From Corylus avellana (Eukaryota > Streptophyta > Magnoliopsida > Fagales > Betulaceae), in contig NC_081543.1 of assembly GCF_901000735.1 (NCBI RefSeq), forward strand, positions 30,464,771 to 30,528,770: a stretch of 64,000 nucleotides of DNA. Direction: 5' to 3'. Shown here in pieces: positions 12,191 through 23,345 of the stretch. Both the position numbers and the translations under genes were made by a program. The notes under the pieces were generated by a model. That model was not told the origin of the DNA, ran no database searches, and worked only from the letters and a program-made list of their open reading frames with translations. Position 1 is the first letter of the stretch; the number at the start of each line of letters is the position of its first letter.

Positions 12191-12191
<1 letters not shown>

Positions 12192-12249
<58 letters not shown>
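12192..12249. repeat. (AT)n microsatellite
   Basis: An uninterrupted run of AT dinucleotides about 55 bases long lies upstream of RPN12A. Open frames that translate it as alternating Tyr-Ile are artefacts. Confidence 0.95.
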
Positions 12250-12251
<2 letters not shown>

Positions 12252-12579
12252 TGAAACTGCTGCTAGTGATATCACCCAAATCAATGACTCTTTTTTTTTT
12301 TTCTTTTTTTTTTAAAAAAAATTTAAATTGGACTAGGGCTATTACTCGGCCCAATAAAAAAGTCCAGGACCAATACTGGTCTTTGATCTGGGTCTCTGTT
12401 TCCGGGTTGGATTCGATTCGAAGAACACAAGTTACACAACCCATTTGACCCAATTTGTTTTTCCTTTTTCTCGAAATGCCCTAAAAAAGGAAATTCTGTC
12501 TTCTGCACCAAGCAAAGCGAACAGAGAAGACAAACAGCGAAGTTAGAAGAAGCAGGAGAACCCCAAGGAGTTACAGAGA

Positions 12580-15500
12580 ATGGATCCGAAGTTCACAGAG
12601 GTCTCGCAGCTCTTCGAGCGCTTCAAAGCTGCCTTCGTGAGGCACGACTACGATACCTGCGACACACTCCTCTCCCAACTCAAGGTACCGTTCGAAAAAT
12701 CCTGATTTTTGATACTCGTAAGTCGCTTAATCTGCCGCCGTTTTTTTTTCCCTGGGTAGGTTTTGTTTTCGATTATAAATCACAGATTGTTTGCGTTTTG
12801 GGTGGTATGAGATTACTGGTGATAATGGATTTGCTGAATCTGGGTCCAAATTGTTTGGGCAAAGATTGGAACTTTGCGATAGGATTAGGGTTCTTGTTGT
12901 GGTAGAGTATGAATTAGCCACTATATGTTTGGTATGATTGAAAACTTGGAAGAATTGGTACATTTTGAGCTCATTTATATATATCATTTTGAAATTTTCG
13001 TAAACTTCTTTCCGGGTTATTTGTCAGTTTTAGCTATGGCTTTTCTTGAATTGTGGATTTGGGATTTGTACCGACTTGTTCAAAGTAGCCATCTTTGTGT
13101 TTCAGTTTATGGTTGCTAAAGTGGAAGTCGAAGCATTGAGTGATTGTTGGTCAGATAATAATGAGTATAGTGTCAAATAGGGTTTCGTAAATACAAAGGT
13201 CTGGAATTGGATTATGTTGGATGTGATTTATGATGGGAGCATGCATGAGCCCTTGGATGTGATTCAGGATGAGGGCTTGTATGAGCTGAAGCCTCTTTTT
13301 GGTTGGGTAATATCTGAGTGAGTTGGATTTGTCTTACGTCTCACATTGTTGTTTTCCATTTTTCAGGTCTTGCTGACACATTTCAGAAGCCTTCCTCCAT
13401 TGTTTGAAGACACGCCTAATGCGATCCATGAATTAACTTTAGCAAGTAACGCCCTTGGCTCATATCAGTTAATATGTTATGCTTCTGTTGTCATTGGTAT
13501 TAAATTTGTTTCACTCACCTATGGATTTTGGTGATATGGGGAGATTTTGATATTCAATCATAACCATGTGTGGATTAAAAAGCAATATGCTTCATGTTTA
13601 TGACTCATATTGCACTATAATGCAATCCATCATTTGATTTATCTAGTATCTGGAACAGGTAAAAGAAGAGATCAATAATCAAATCTATCAAAACATGAGT
13701 GTATATAATTTGTCAAATGTTCGATTATGATATCTGGACCTCAACTGTGTTTTGAAATGNNNNNNNNNNNNNNNNNNNNNNNNNNNNNNNNNNNNNAAGT
13801 GTAGCTGAATTCCATTTTTTTGTTTCTGAGATATTTCCTCATGATATAGTGTGTTTGAGAACTTTCAGGGGATATATATGAGCATGCTGTTGTTCTCAGT
13901 GTGAAGATCGAGGATCAAGATGCATTTGAGAGGGATTTCTTTCAGTTGAAGCCTTACTACACAGATGCTGGGTTAGTTTATACTGTGTTCAATTCATCTA
14001 TGTCCTACTTCCTTGTATGAAGAGTATAGACATCGTCACTGGGCATGTATTTTGGGGTTCATGACTTGATTTGTTTGGGCATTGCCTACAATTATCCTCG
14101 CATCAATAAGGGTAGCATAATAGTTTTAAATATTTTTTTGGGGAGGGGGCACATGTGGCTTTGCAACTGCCTATAATTATTTATTTGAATGTGAGGTTAG
14201 AAGAACATATAACTAAGCCTGAGATCATAACAAAAACATCGGGATCAAACAACATGCCTGCTGCTGATTCTTTTCTACTGCTTAGCTTTTTATAACTCAG
14301 TCCTTCTCTTTTTTTTCTTGTATTATTAATTTTAAAGGTATGCTAATGAATTTTTATTTTCTTTGGAGCAGAAACCGGCTTCCGCCATCCCCGCAGGAAT
14401 ATCCAATTTTAGGTCTCAACCTGTTGAGACTCCTTGTGCAGAATAGAATTGCTGAATTCCACACTGAACTGGAACTTCTTTCTCCGACTGCTTTGGAGAA
14501 TACTTGCATTAAGCATGCAGTGGAATTGGAGCAATCCTTCATGGAAGGGGCTTACAACCGTGTGTTGACTGCCCGACAAACAGTGCCAGATGAGACTTAT
14601 GTGTACTTCATGGATCTTCTGGCGAAGACAGTAAGGTAAATTGGTTAATTCTTATCTTCAATAATACTTTAGTGGGTATCATGAATTTAAAGTAATAGGC
14701 AACAGCAAACTGCAAACAAGCATTTGGAGAACTCTTTCTGAATTATATTGCAATGTAACTTCATATCTGTAAACTATTACATGAAAATCAAGAAGCTTTT
14801 CACCACTGGGAATATGTGATTGGTAGAAGTGGTAAGCCTTTTCATCTGTTTTGAATTTATAGGTTTGTATTTACTCTCTAAAACATGATTAATTTTTAGT
14901 TGATTGCTGTTCTATCACTTTCAGAGATGAAATAGCTGGATGCAGTGAGAAGGCATATGATTTTCTTTCAATTAATGATGCGCGACAAATGTTGCTGTAC
15001 TCTTCTGACCAAGAACTGTTGGAATACATCAAGGAGGTATGCATTATTGCCACGAGTCATGTGTTTTCTTCCAACTATTCAAACTTACTGATCAACTTGG
15101 GAGTAATTTAAGTGATCTCTTGTTTCTACAATTATCTGGTTAGTTGTGAAATACCTTTAGATCATATCCAAACTCTTGCCAGAAGCCCTTTGTTTAAAGG
15201 TGGGAATGCTGCATGACAAAGTTGAATGTTAGGAGCAGCCAGTTGTTTGGGATGAATGAGGCCCTAGCCCAAGGGATTAGCCTTGGTTCTGGAATATGTG
15301 AAATAGCAGATATAGCTCAAATACTTGATGGCTACAGTTTTCTGGATTTATGTTAATTAATTGCTAAAAGCCTATTAGATGTGCCATTAGTTATGAATCT
15401 GCCACGATAGAAAGATGCCTTTCTTTCTCCTTCTAGCTAGATATTTCTCTTATATACTTGTGTATCTGGGTAGCGCTTTTCGCTTTTTAATGATATTTTG

Positions 15501-15698
15501 ATTACTTATCACTCACCCAAAAAAAAAAAATCCTCATAATCTGTTGCTTGAATGCAGGAGCATACTGAATGGGAGATAAAGAATGGTTTTGTATTTTTCC
15601 AGAAGGCCAAAGACTCTGCACCTTGCAAGGAAATACCTTCTCTGCAACTGATCAACCAGACACTCAGCTACGCAAGAGAGTTGGAGCGGATTGTGTAA
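12580..15698 (+). CDS. RPN12A: 26S proteasome regulatory subunit RPN12A (PSMD8 homologue)
   Basis: Six exons (12580-12684, 13367-13445, 13869-13971, 14372-14635, 14925-15036, 15558-15698) with GT-AG borders encode 267 residues, the length of the Arabidopsis protein. Exon 1 opens MDPKFTEVSQLFERFKAAF. Later landmarks are DIYEHAVVLSVKIEDQDAFE, LGLNLLRLLVQNRIAEFHTE, CIKHAVELEQSFMEGAYNRV and the C-terminus SLQLINQTLSYARELERIV. RPN12 is a lid subunit of the 19S particle with a PCI-type helical domain that helps lock the lid onto the base; in Arabidopsis the A copy influences cytokinin responses. All junction phases close without a shift. Intron 2 holds a 37-N gap and intron 5 a LINE tail, and neither reaches coding sequence. 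Confidence 0.96.
13760..13796. other. Assembly gap (37 N) in RPN12A intron 2
   Basis: Thirty-seven Ns lie in the intron between exons 2 and 3. Both flanking exons are complete. The odd length suggests an estimated gap rather than a fixed placeholder. Confidence 1.
15421..15531 (+). mobile_element. LINE 3' tail in RPN12A intron 5
   Basis: The stretch reads through a TGTATCTGGGTAGCGCTTTT box and TTTTTAATGATATTTTGATT and ends in a poly-A run at about 15519-15530. This is the typical 3' end of plant L1-type LINEs. A similar tail with GCGCCTTACGCTTTTAATGATAT and poly-A occurs at about 41130-41175 and 54360-54410. No coding part accompanies it here, so it is a 5'-truncated insertion. Confidence 0.65.
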
Positions 15699-17280
15699 AA
15701 GAGAGCCAAACTGGCAACGCTTGTTAGTCTGCTATCAATTCCAATACCCCCAAAACTGATGCTGATTCTGTTGTTGAAAATCATTTCCATCCCAATTTGT
15801 ACCCTAATCCGACCACTTCTGTGGCACAAATTTTCAGCTTGTGCCTTGGCATTCATCATTGCTTAGTGTTCAGTACATTTACGTTTCTTAAAGTTGGTAT
15901 TATTTTCTGAATTTGTGTTTCTACTGGCTGAGAAAAATGCGAATCTTATTTAAGATGTTGCTGAACCTAACATTATGTATCAGTCTATTGACATAAACAA
16001 TGTCATATTATATCTGTGCCCAAGACTTTTGAAAAGCAGGACAAAGTTTTTTTCCAATCTAGTTTAGTTTAATAGACTATCTTATTAAAAATGCACATGA
16101 AAATCACATGCTTTAATAGATTAGTTTAAAAGAATTTCATCCATTTCAGTTTGTAGAAAACTTTGGTCTTTTGAAGAGCGAAGTTCACTAATTGACTTGT
16201 TACCCAAGTTTCTATTACGAGTAATGCTATTGCAATATATTTAATTTTTATTTTACTATGCTAACATGTCCGAGATGCTGGATTTTTTTTTTTGTTCTTC
16301 TAACAAGGACTGATTCAATGGCTACTACATCCTGTCATGTTTGCATAGCGAGATAAAGATGTTGCAATACCATTTCACTCTTATTTGTAGGTGATACCGT
16401 GATAAGCGTTAAGGAAGATGCCTAGGAGAAGAAGCATACAAGAGTGCCTTTTTTCTAATTAAGAGTGAAGTGCCTTATTAGCACGAAAGATGTTCTCAAG
16501 GAGAGAGTTCAAAACGTCAAATGATCAATAAAGCTCAATTGGCATATTAATTGGATATAGACTTTCCTGCCTTAGCCTTAGGGGCAGATAGACAAGGCGA
16601 ATTACGGAGGTAGGATTTCAACTCAGGATCTATGCTTTAACACCATAATAAAATAATGAACACTTATTCTAAAAGTTCAAACTTTAAAAAAAAAAAACGT
16701 TGAATTTAATAGATTAATTGATGCTTTAATGTTCCCCTAACAATTACCCAATTCAACATAGGTCCAATTTGGGTCTTAGATAAGCATGCCTCTTTGTCAG
16801 TAACCAAAACCTTATGGTCTAACGTTTATTGATAAGGCACCTAGTGAACTAGGTTAGAAAAGATCAGCCTTTGAGAAAAAAGTAATGTTATTTAGTAACT
16901 ATTATACGACTGTAATATGGTGTTTCTATGTGGAATTCAACAACACAAGAGAAAACCACCAACCAAAACTCCCTCGAAACATAATGAAATAGTGTCTAAA
17001 TAGTTTTGTAGGTTTTTACATTTTCATCACTAAATAAATAGATTCTAAATTAACTTCTGAAACATATATATATATATATATAACCTAAAAACTACGAATT
17101 TTGCAACAATTGTCGATCATAATAAGAAAGTGGAGAAAGGAATCCATTGGAAAACGTAAATATATACTACAGTTTAGCCTGCTTCAACATATAAGATTAG
17201 AAAACGGTATAAATTATTCCTTCATTGTTATGCAATGCTTCTTACATGATTTCATCAACTCTAGTTAACAATTATAATTA
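15699..17280. other. Intergenic region after RPN12A
   Basis: The first 200-300 bases are the RPN12A 3' UTR. No further gene is supported. A segment at about 16310-16540, containing GGTGATACCGTGATAAGC and GAAGATGCCTAGGAGAAG, recurs in the same orientation at about 28255-28490 and belongs to the duplicated debris further right. Confidence 0.55.
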
Positions 17281-17283
17281 CCT

Positions 17284-18000
17284 TGATTCTTTAATCTGCA
17301 TATTTCTACTTAACACTCCATATTTAAAAAAAAAATGCTGGACCTAAAGCTGCAAAAAACAGCTAAAAAAACAAACACTACAATTTGCTATACACCCAAA
17401 CTCTAAGCAAAACCAAAACAAATCTGCAGTACAACAAACCGCAGTAACTACAAAACATATACCAATCAATCAAAGCTATACAAGTAATTGATCAAATTTT
17501 TTATGGATAAGTAATTCATATCATTAAAGAGCGCAGATGAGCGCAATTGTTTCTTATTAAGATATAAGAAACTACACGTACGTTTAGCCGACGTGTCCAA
17601 TGGTGACGCCACCTTGTCCAGAATCGAATGGAGGAGGTCATTTGGAAGCCATGCATGCCCAGTCTGATTCTGATTTTGATTATGACGTCCATGAAATTGC
17701 CATGCCTATATATATATATATAGTAATTGATGGCTGCTATAAGAATCTTAGACAAGATCACCGACATGAATGTCCACTCAGTGACAATTGCCGTTAACTA
17801 ATAAAGATGTTCAATTGTGTTTTTGTTATATTATTTATGAAACAATTACCGCAACTTATGGAATTCCTTGTACGTCTCAATTTGGTTATTGAGAGCACCT
17901 AAGAAATTAAGAGAAATAATATCAATAAATAAAAATATATCATAATCATGGTATCAATATTATTTAATACCATTTATTTCTCCATTTCGTCAAAACCTTA
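17284..18000. repeat. Diverged outlying pieces of the duplicated block
   Basis: Bases 17284-17545 match 26262-26560 in the same orientation (shared GCTGGACCTAAAGCTGCAAA, TACACCCAAACTCTAA and GGATAAGTAATNCATATCATT), which also matches 47640-47890 inverted and the right edge of the window. Bases 17590-18000 match 45250-45640 inverted (shared GTGACGCCACCTTGTCCAGA and AGACAAGATCACCGACATG). Both matches are visibly diverged, so this is an older copy than the near-identical arms. No gene is visible. Confidence 0.7.
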
Positions 18001-18706
18001 ATCAATCTCGTGATCTCCTACTTGTAATGATACAAGTTCATCTTGTATCACTCTTATGTCTCTCTAAAGATGACATTAGACTTGTGATTGATCATTACTA
18101 GATTTTGATCAAATAATAATTTTAAAAATTACCTCAATTTTGGAGGGACAGAAGACAGATTAATAGAGTTACTCTCTCCTACGGCCTCAATAGGAATATA
18201 TACAATTCTCTTTATTGTCAAACCACAATTACATGTATGGAGATAACAAATCCGACTTTAATTAAATGATCGTAAATACTAAATTGATACAAGTAATAAA
18301 TGTTGATTTGCAAAATCTTAATCATTTAATATGGAAACAATTTTTGAGATTTCAGAATTTTTACATGGTAGAATATCGTTTGTAGGAGATATGAGATATG
18401 ATGCAGATTCACAATATAATGGTTGTTCTTAAAAATTAAACCAGACTAAAGATGCACATAACGTACAGATCTTAAACCAAAAAAAAAAAAAAAAAGATCC
18501 AGAAATGAATTTTAAACATAATTACATCAAGAACAATTGTTGTACTGACATGAAAATGTAAAATATTAATTAAGCAGTTAGAAATATTGCAAGTGGTTTA
18601 ATTTTAGAAACTGAAAATAGATACTAATCTATTTTTAAAAGAAAAATGCTAGGCTTCATTCTCTCAACCATCTCCATACATATTACATTCGTTCAACCCG
18701 AACTCC

Positions 18707-18795
18707 ATATCATAATATAAAGAAATAAACAATTTTTTTTAATTTTTTTTTTTTTAAAAAAAAAAAAAATTGTTTATTTCTTTATATTATGATAT
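18707..18795. repeat. Near-perfect 89-bp palindrome
   Basis: The sequence atatcataatataaagaaa and onward through TAAACAATTTTTTTT is mirrored by its reverse complement up to 18795. The arms are about 40 bp and an A/T homopolymer forms the centre. One half-arm with its flank also occurs at about 45165-45220, where it reads into GGAGTTTGGGTTGAAC, the complement of the left flank here. This is a foldback structure, probably a MITE relic. Confidence 0.8.
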
Positions 18796-18839
18796 AATTG
18801 ATAAATAATATAATTGATTCAATCGACTAGTTGACCAAG

Positions 18840-19310
18840 AACAAAAACAAAATCAAAATTATTATATTTAATATTATATAAATTTAATCCTCAACGTTCA
18901 CTCTATTATTATCATTTTTTGATTGGTGTTAATTTTGTCAATTTTACTGAGAATTTTCTACTATAATAAAAATTAGTTATATTTTCAAAAGTAAGAGTGA
19001 GAAAGAAACCGACAAAATTGATGATGAGATCATCATAATAATAGTGATTGAGGATTCTATATATCCAAGTGTTTGACCTATATGATATAAATGTAATGGT
19101 ATTGGTTTTGGTAGAAACGATGGAAAAATTATCTTTAAAAGCACATTGGTTATTATTATTATTAATTTTGTTTAAAAATCGCATCTTTGCCTATTTTTCT
19201 CACCAATTAAATTAAAGGTAACTTCACTAAAGACTCATGAATTCAATCAAATTCAATTGAAGGTTATATGCAATAATGCTAGCTGACACGGTAGTCTCAA
19301 ACAACCTAAA
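18840..19310. repeat. Segment inverted relative to 55826-55905 and 57420-57790
   Basis: Bases 18870-19215 are the reverse complement of 57420-57790 (shared CATCGTTTCTACCAAAACCA and GAGATCATCATAATAATAGTG words) with small indels. Bases 19245-19310 are the reverse complement of 55830-55905 (shared GCTAGCTGACACGGTAGTCTC). At 19222-19240 the sequence reads AGGTAACTTCACTAAAGACTC, which resembles the terminal repeat of the MITE at 57003. No protein family is recognised here. Confidence 0.7.
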
Positions 19311-21944
19311 CGTAGCCCCTTCCCCTTGTATTTTTTCTATTGCACCGCACAACAATGGAGATCTAAAGAACCAAGGGTGTGGGCCGTGTGGCTGGCATGA
19401 GAAAACTGACTGGCACAGCGCAAGGTGGTGGCTAGGCGGCGATTGGAGAAGATCCCAACAAGTAAAAGCATGGCTGGAGCGGTGTTTTTTGGGCGGTAGG
19501 CTGATAGTGAGAAGGCCAGTGCTAGCTGTTGCGGCTCGGTGGTGGGCTTGTTTGGAGGTGGTAAATGTGCTCCCTCTCACTTGTTGGAGTAGGGATGATA
19601 AATGTGCAAAGATGACATCCATAACAAAGTTGTTTATTACTTGGGCTGGTTGTGAGCAAATTGATAGAGACATGTGAGTGTGGCTTGTTTTTTGGACGTT
19701 ATGATAATATCTCTACATCACAAAAACAAAAATACACTTTGGGCGATTTTCAATTATTTTATGGCTTTGACTGACGAAACATTCAAAACCCATCTCTAAT
19801 ACCAAACTGATGTAGGACAAGAAGCAATTAAGAAGAAATTTGAAGCAAAAGAAGACAAGTCAAGAAGAGAAGACGAGAAAAACGACAACAGTCGGACCCA
19901 AATTTTTAATTCATTATAAGCTGTTAAATATAATAGAAAAGTAGGTTTAAATAGACTAGGAATTAAACCTAGAAGTCCAAAATAAAATGATGCAACCCGT
20001 CTGAAAAATAAATAATAAAACAAAAAAAAGCAAACTAATAATGATTCAACTCTCAACCACCCAACAACAAGGTCATGGGCTGGTGTGATCTGTAGCTCGA
20101 TCGTGTCTAGTGTCCCACACCACTAATCCTAAAGAAACAGCTCCTAGTCCTAGTTGAATACCCTCTTGAAGAGGATACTCCTTCAAGGCATTTTGACATT
20201 TCCTGTATCTGAACGGGCCTGGTTCAAGAAAATGAATTCACACAGTCAAATCCCCACGGCCCTTGATCCATTGGATAATGAACTGTCAAAACCAAGTGTA
20301 TGTATGACAAGTACAATTTCTGTGGATTAGGGAATGATAAATGTCAAAATTAATTCGAAAAAAAAAAAAAAAAAAAAACTAGAGCAAAGTTAATTCAGCT
20401 GAGTATGTTTTGTTGAACAAAAATTAGGGACAAATTAGCAGGCTAAACAGGGTTAAAACTACTATAGTTATAATTTGTTTATCCATTGAAGAATGACAGC
20501 TTTCAAAACAAATTCTTTAAAAAAAAAAAAAAAAAAAGTCTGAACAAAGTTATTTTAGCTAAAGATATCCAACACTTTTTTTCTTAAAAACACTAAACAT
20601 AGTTCCATTAATATATTGGTTAACATCCACACAAAATATGAACATGAGATGAGTAGCCGGCTTATTGACCTTAAAAGATGTCCTTAAGTTCACACAACAC
20701 ATCAGAAAACTTTTAAAAAATTTCATTACATAAAGCATCAATCTCCTTCTGCTGCAAAACATTATCCTACCGTACGTGAAACTTTAGGACTTGCTTCTAG
20801 AATTAAAGTTCCCTTTACAGAATGTATCAACAAATTTCAGCTATCTAAAAGAAAAAAACCAAACCTCCTTGGAAACAAAGGTTTTCATGATGTTGAACAT
20901 GTACAATTACAGCAATTTCAGTGCGCTTGGCTAATTCAATGTTTCTGTGGTAACTAAGAAAGACAACAAGATATCCAACACACCCCCACTCCAGCCTGAG
21001 AGAGAGAAAGAATGAGGGATGCTTCTCCAGTTTGGAGTATTTCAGATACCACTACCAAAGCTTGATCATAATAATATTGAGCTAGCTCCAATAACAGAAC
21101 AACTGTGAAGTTGTAGAACATTTCTCAAATGTACAAAAAGGAAGCCCAACTAGAAGAAATGGAGTCTATGTTGATGTTGACGATATATCAGTCTATTGCA
21201 ACAAACTGACTTGAAATGATCTAGATTGCCAATTAGGACCATTGCACTCATGGAGAAAAAAACTGACATGAACCACAACTGCATCCTCCACCTCATTTTT
21301 GTAGAAGAGTTGGAATTCATTGGCATATAATTGAGATTGGATCTGTGACTAACATCCATAATCAGAATTTAAGCATGCAACTCAACCAACCCACTTGAGG
21401 TCAAATCATAGATGTAGAAGATCAATTCCAATCTCTACTAAAATATCTATCTAATTTATTCCTAAACAAGGACAGTAAAGGAAAGATACCCGACAAAGTC
21501 TACATTGGCTGAGGTGCAAGATTTCCAGCTACACCAAATTAATGAACCCAAGTGAGCTCAGAGCTTCTGTTTAGGCACACCCTGCAAGAAGAAAATGACT
21601 TGTAATCAGAATTTCAATCTTTTAATTGTGTGGGAAAGCAATCACTAAAGTCCTCTTGAAGTAGACGGCAAACTCACTAGGTGGAAAGCGCAGTATATTG
21701 AACAAATAATTATACAGATAACAGCTCAATCCTTTCAAAAGGGGAAAAAGGGTTAGATCGATTGTTAAAAATGGCCTCTCTTTCGCGAATTGCAGTTTTC
21801 TCCAAACCCAATCAATAGACATACAAATATCCCTTAATATCAAATCAACTAGCTCGGAAAATAGTCTAAAACGCATTATAATTTGGAAAGCACATATTTA
21901 CCTAAATCACGGTAAGCATAAAATTAGAAGAAGGGAGAATGAGG
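19311..21944. other. Region with no supported gene
   Basis: A moderately GC-rich patch at 19380-19600 has open frames on both strands but no recognisable family. Several A/T homopolymers (20360, 20520) and AT-rich DNA follow. On the minus strand, sequence between 21620 and 21540 carries a plausible acceptor (tcttcttgcag) followed by a very short open frame ending in TGA, but no partner exon of known family was found. The last 45 bases, just before the inverted arm, resemble 24428-24455. Confidence 0.4.
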
Positions 21945-22005
21945 CATAGACTAATTCAAGAGGAAGTAAAAACATTGAAGCTCAATGAGAGAGAAATAGT
22001 GAAAC

Positions 22006-22248
22006 CTAAATCAAACCTGGAACATAGATACTGGACCACATCGGAAAATTTTTCCCCAACCTTCCATCGACGGAGATTTCCTCGAATGATTCGAAAGTGA
22101 AGCCCTCCATGGGCTCTAAAAGCCCACTAACATTGGTGGGCCTTCTCTCAACCCCCACGAAATCAAAACTCCTCCGAACCACTCTCTGCGTACTCTCTCC
22201 CTCCTCCTCTGTTTCTAAAACATCCTTGGCCATGTCAGCAATAAACAT
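22006..22248 (-). CDS. Short ORF, divergent from the acidic repeat protein (left copy)
   Basis: Eighty residues opening MFIADMAKDVLETEEEGEST. Family unknown. Its 3' third is related at DNA level to the NADS exon encoding [13 protein letters not shown] (GAGGAAATCTCCGTCGATGG against GAGGAACTCTCCGTCAATGG). After GRLGK the frame differs from that of NADS, so the last residues are novel. The following GTTTGATTTAGG corresponds to the start of the NADS intron, so a splice donor is possible. An alternative start is the Met at residue 6 (MAKDV). It begins 165 bases from, and divergent to, the 158-residue gene. Copies lie at 38944 and 52177. It may be a young chimeric gene or non-coding debris. Confidence 0.45.
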   Translation of the reverse strand: MFIADMAKDVLETEEEGESTQRVVRRSFDFVGVERRPTNVSGLLEPMEGFTFESFEEISVDGRLGKNFPMWSSIYVPGLI

Positions 22249-22413
22249 TTCAAAAAAAAAACCAAATCAATGAAAAGAGCTAACTGCCTGCGACGAGGAG
22301 GACCTATATAAACAGCAGCACCACCTCCCCTGTCTCATTCTCTCATTTTTCACAAAACCATCGCCTCATTGCAACCCTAGCCTAGCTCCTCCCACATTCA
22401 GTGTGTTGTCGTC
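22249..22413. promoter_or_regulatory. Shared divergent promoter region (left copy)
   Basis: 165 bases separate two divergent start codons. For the rightward gene a TATA box (tatataaac, 22305-22313) lies about 100 bases before the ATG and is followed by a pyrimidine-rich leader ending TGTCGTCATGATGC. No equally clear TATA box is seen for the leftward ORF. The copies at 38739-38943 and 51972-52176 are longer because 40 leader bases are duplicated there. Confidence 0.6.
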
Positions 22414-22890
22414 ATGATGCAAGGTCCTCCTCCATGTCTGCAGAAGTTATCCGACGAAGAAGAGAAACAACGCAAAAAACTGGAAAAACTGAAAAAAGAG
22501 CCTCTGGAGCCGGAGGAACCTCAGTGCGAGGAAGTAGTTACTGTAACTGAGTCTGCTGTCGGAAATACTTGGCCGACCGGACTGAGGAGGAGGCGTCCTA
22601 GTCCTACACCGATAGCTTTCGGTGCGGAACATGTTACCGAGGAAGTTGTTACTGAGGATGTGACCGGACAGGCTCTGGAGGCCGGAAAGAAAGAGAAGCA
22701 GGAAATACTGGAAAAAGAGCCTCTGGAGCCGGAGGAACCTCAGTGCGAGGAAGTTGCCGCCGAGGTTCAGGATGCGACCGAGGAAGCTGCCGCCGAGATT
22801 CAGGATGCGACCGAGGAAGCTGCCGCCGCCGAGGTTCAGGATGCGACCGGACGGGCTCCGGAGGCCGGACAGAACGAGAAGCAAGACTAG
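22414..22890 (+). CDS. Small acidic repeat protein, 158 residues (left copy)
   Basis: No known family is recognised. The protein is Glu/Pro-rich and built from a duplicated module. Module 1 runs from KEPLEPEEPQCEEVV (residues 28-42) to TEDVTGQALEAGKKEKQ (80-96). Module 2 repeats KEPLEPEEPQCEEVA (101-115) and ends EVQDATGRAPEAGQNEKQD (140-158). Module 2 contains three E(V/I)QDAT repeats of about 11 residues. Residues 15-28 are a charged, probably helical segment, and LRRRRPSPTP (57-66) could be a nuclear signal. There is no signal peptide, membrane segment or catalytic motif, and it is likely disordered. A TATA box and leader precede it. Copies at 38262-38738 (differing at least at Q3H, C8Y and L26M) and 51528-51971 stay open, which favours a real gene. 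Confidence 0.6.
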   Translation: MMQGPPPCLQKLSDEEEKQRKKLEKLKKEPLEPEEPQCEEVVTVTESAVGNTWPTGLRRRRPSPTPIAFGAEHVTEEVVTEDVTGQALEAGKKEKQEILEKEPLEPEEPQCEEVAAEVQDATEEAAAEIQDATEEAAAAEVQDATGRAPEAGQNEKQD

Positions 22891-23345
22891 TCTTCTTCGT
22901 TTTACCTCGTCTGGTAGACTGATACTCATACTCTGATTTGCGTTTTGCGTTTTTGTCTATAATTGTCTAAATAAACACAGGTCAAAATCAGCCTTGACCT
23001 GAGTTTGAAATCTCACGCTCATAGCCTAAGGCTAAGGGTCAGAGACTTACCGGTTTACTACTTTACTTCCGGTTTCTAGATTTTCCTTACCGGTTTACTG
23101 CTTTACTTTTACCGGTTTCTAGATTTCCGGTTTCTACCGGTCTATAGGATACTGTCAGTGATTTTTCGATTTCTACCTTACTTTCGGTTTCTAGATTTTC
23201 CTTACCGGTTTACTGCTTTACTTTTACCGGTTTCTAGATTTCCGGTTTCTACCGGTCTATAGGATACTGTCAGTGATTTTTCGATTTCTACCGGTCTATA
23301 GGATATTGTCAGTGATGCCGGTTTAGAGAACATTTGTAAATAAAT
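22891..23345 (+). repeat. 3' flank of the acidic gene with 115-bp tandem duplication
   Basis: After the stop comes TAAATAAACACAGGTCAAAATC, including a possible polyadenylation context, then CCGG-rich sequence. A unit beginning ggtttctagattttcc starts at 23071 and again at 23186, a 115-bp tandem repeat full of ACCGGT palindromes, and part of it recurs a third time (TACCGGTCTATAGGATA). The same flank, diverged, forms most of each unit of the array at 32880-37445. Confidence 0.75.

Larger units (their letters stand above)
10738..12579. other. Intergenic region between divergent RPS6 and RPN12A genes
   Basis: The left edge is the 5' leader of RPS6 and the right edge (about 12400-12579) is the leader of RPN12A, which has a purine-rich 5' UTR and no obvious TATA box. 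In between are a GC-rich element with long inverted ends (10936-11325), a second GC-rich patch at about 11590-11660 with related GGCCACTCC-like words, and an (AT)n microsatellite. The open frames in the GC-rich patches have no family resemblance. Confidence 0.5.

Noticed and set aside
12187..12453. Frame ending in (YI)n
   Set aside because: It is a translation of the (AT)n microsatellite.
19227..19677. Overlapping frames of 148 and 133 codons on opposite strands
   Set aside because: Neither resembles a known protein, the partner loci do not keep them open, and the patch is mildly GC-rich, which lengthens frames by chance.
21500..21620. Possible terminal exon on the minus strand (acceptor tcttcttgcag, short frame)
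   Set aside because: It could pair with the donor of the 22006-22248 ORF, but joining gives only a few residues before a stop and no conserved partner exists to test it.
22447..22929. Leu/Arg-rich 160-codon frame antisense to the acidic protein (also 38223 and 51489)
   Set aside because: It is the mirror of a repetitive coding region; the sense strand has the TATA box, the leader and the homologous array remnants in its frame.
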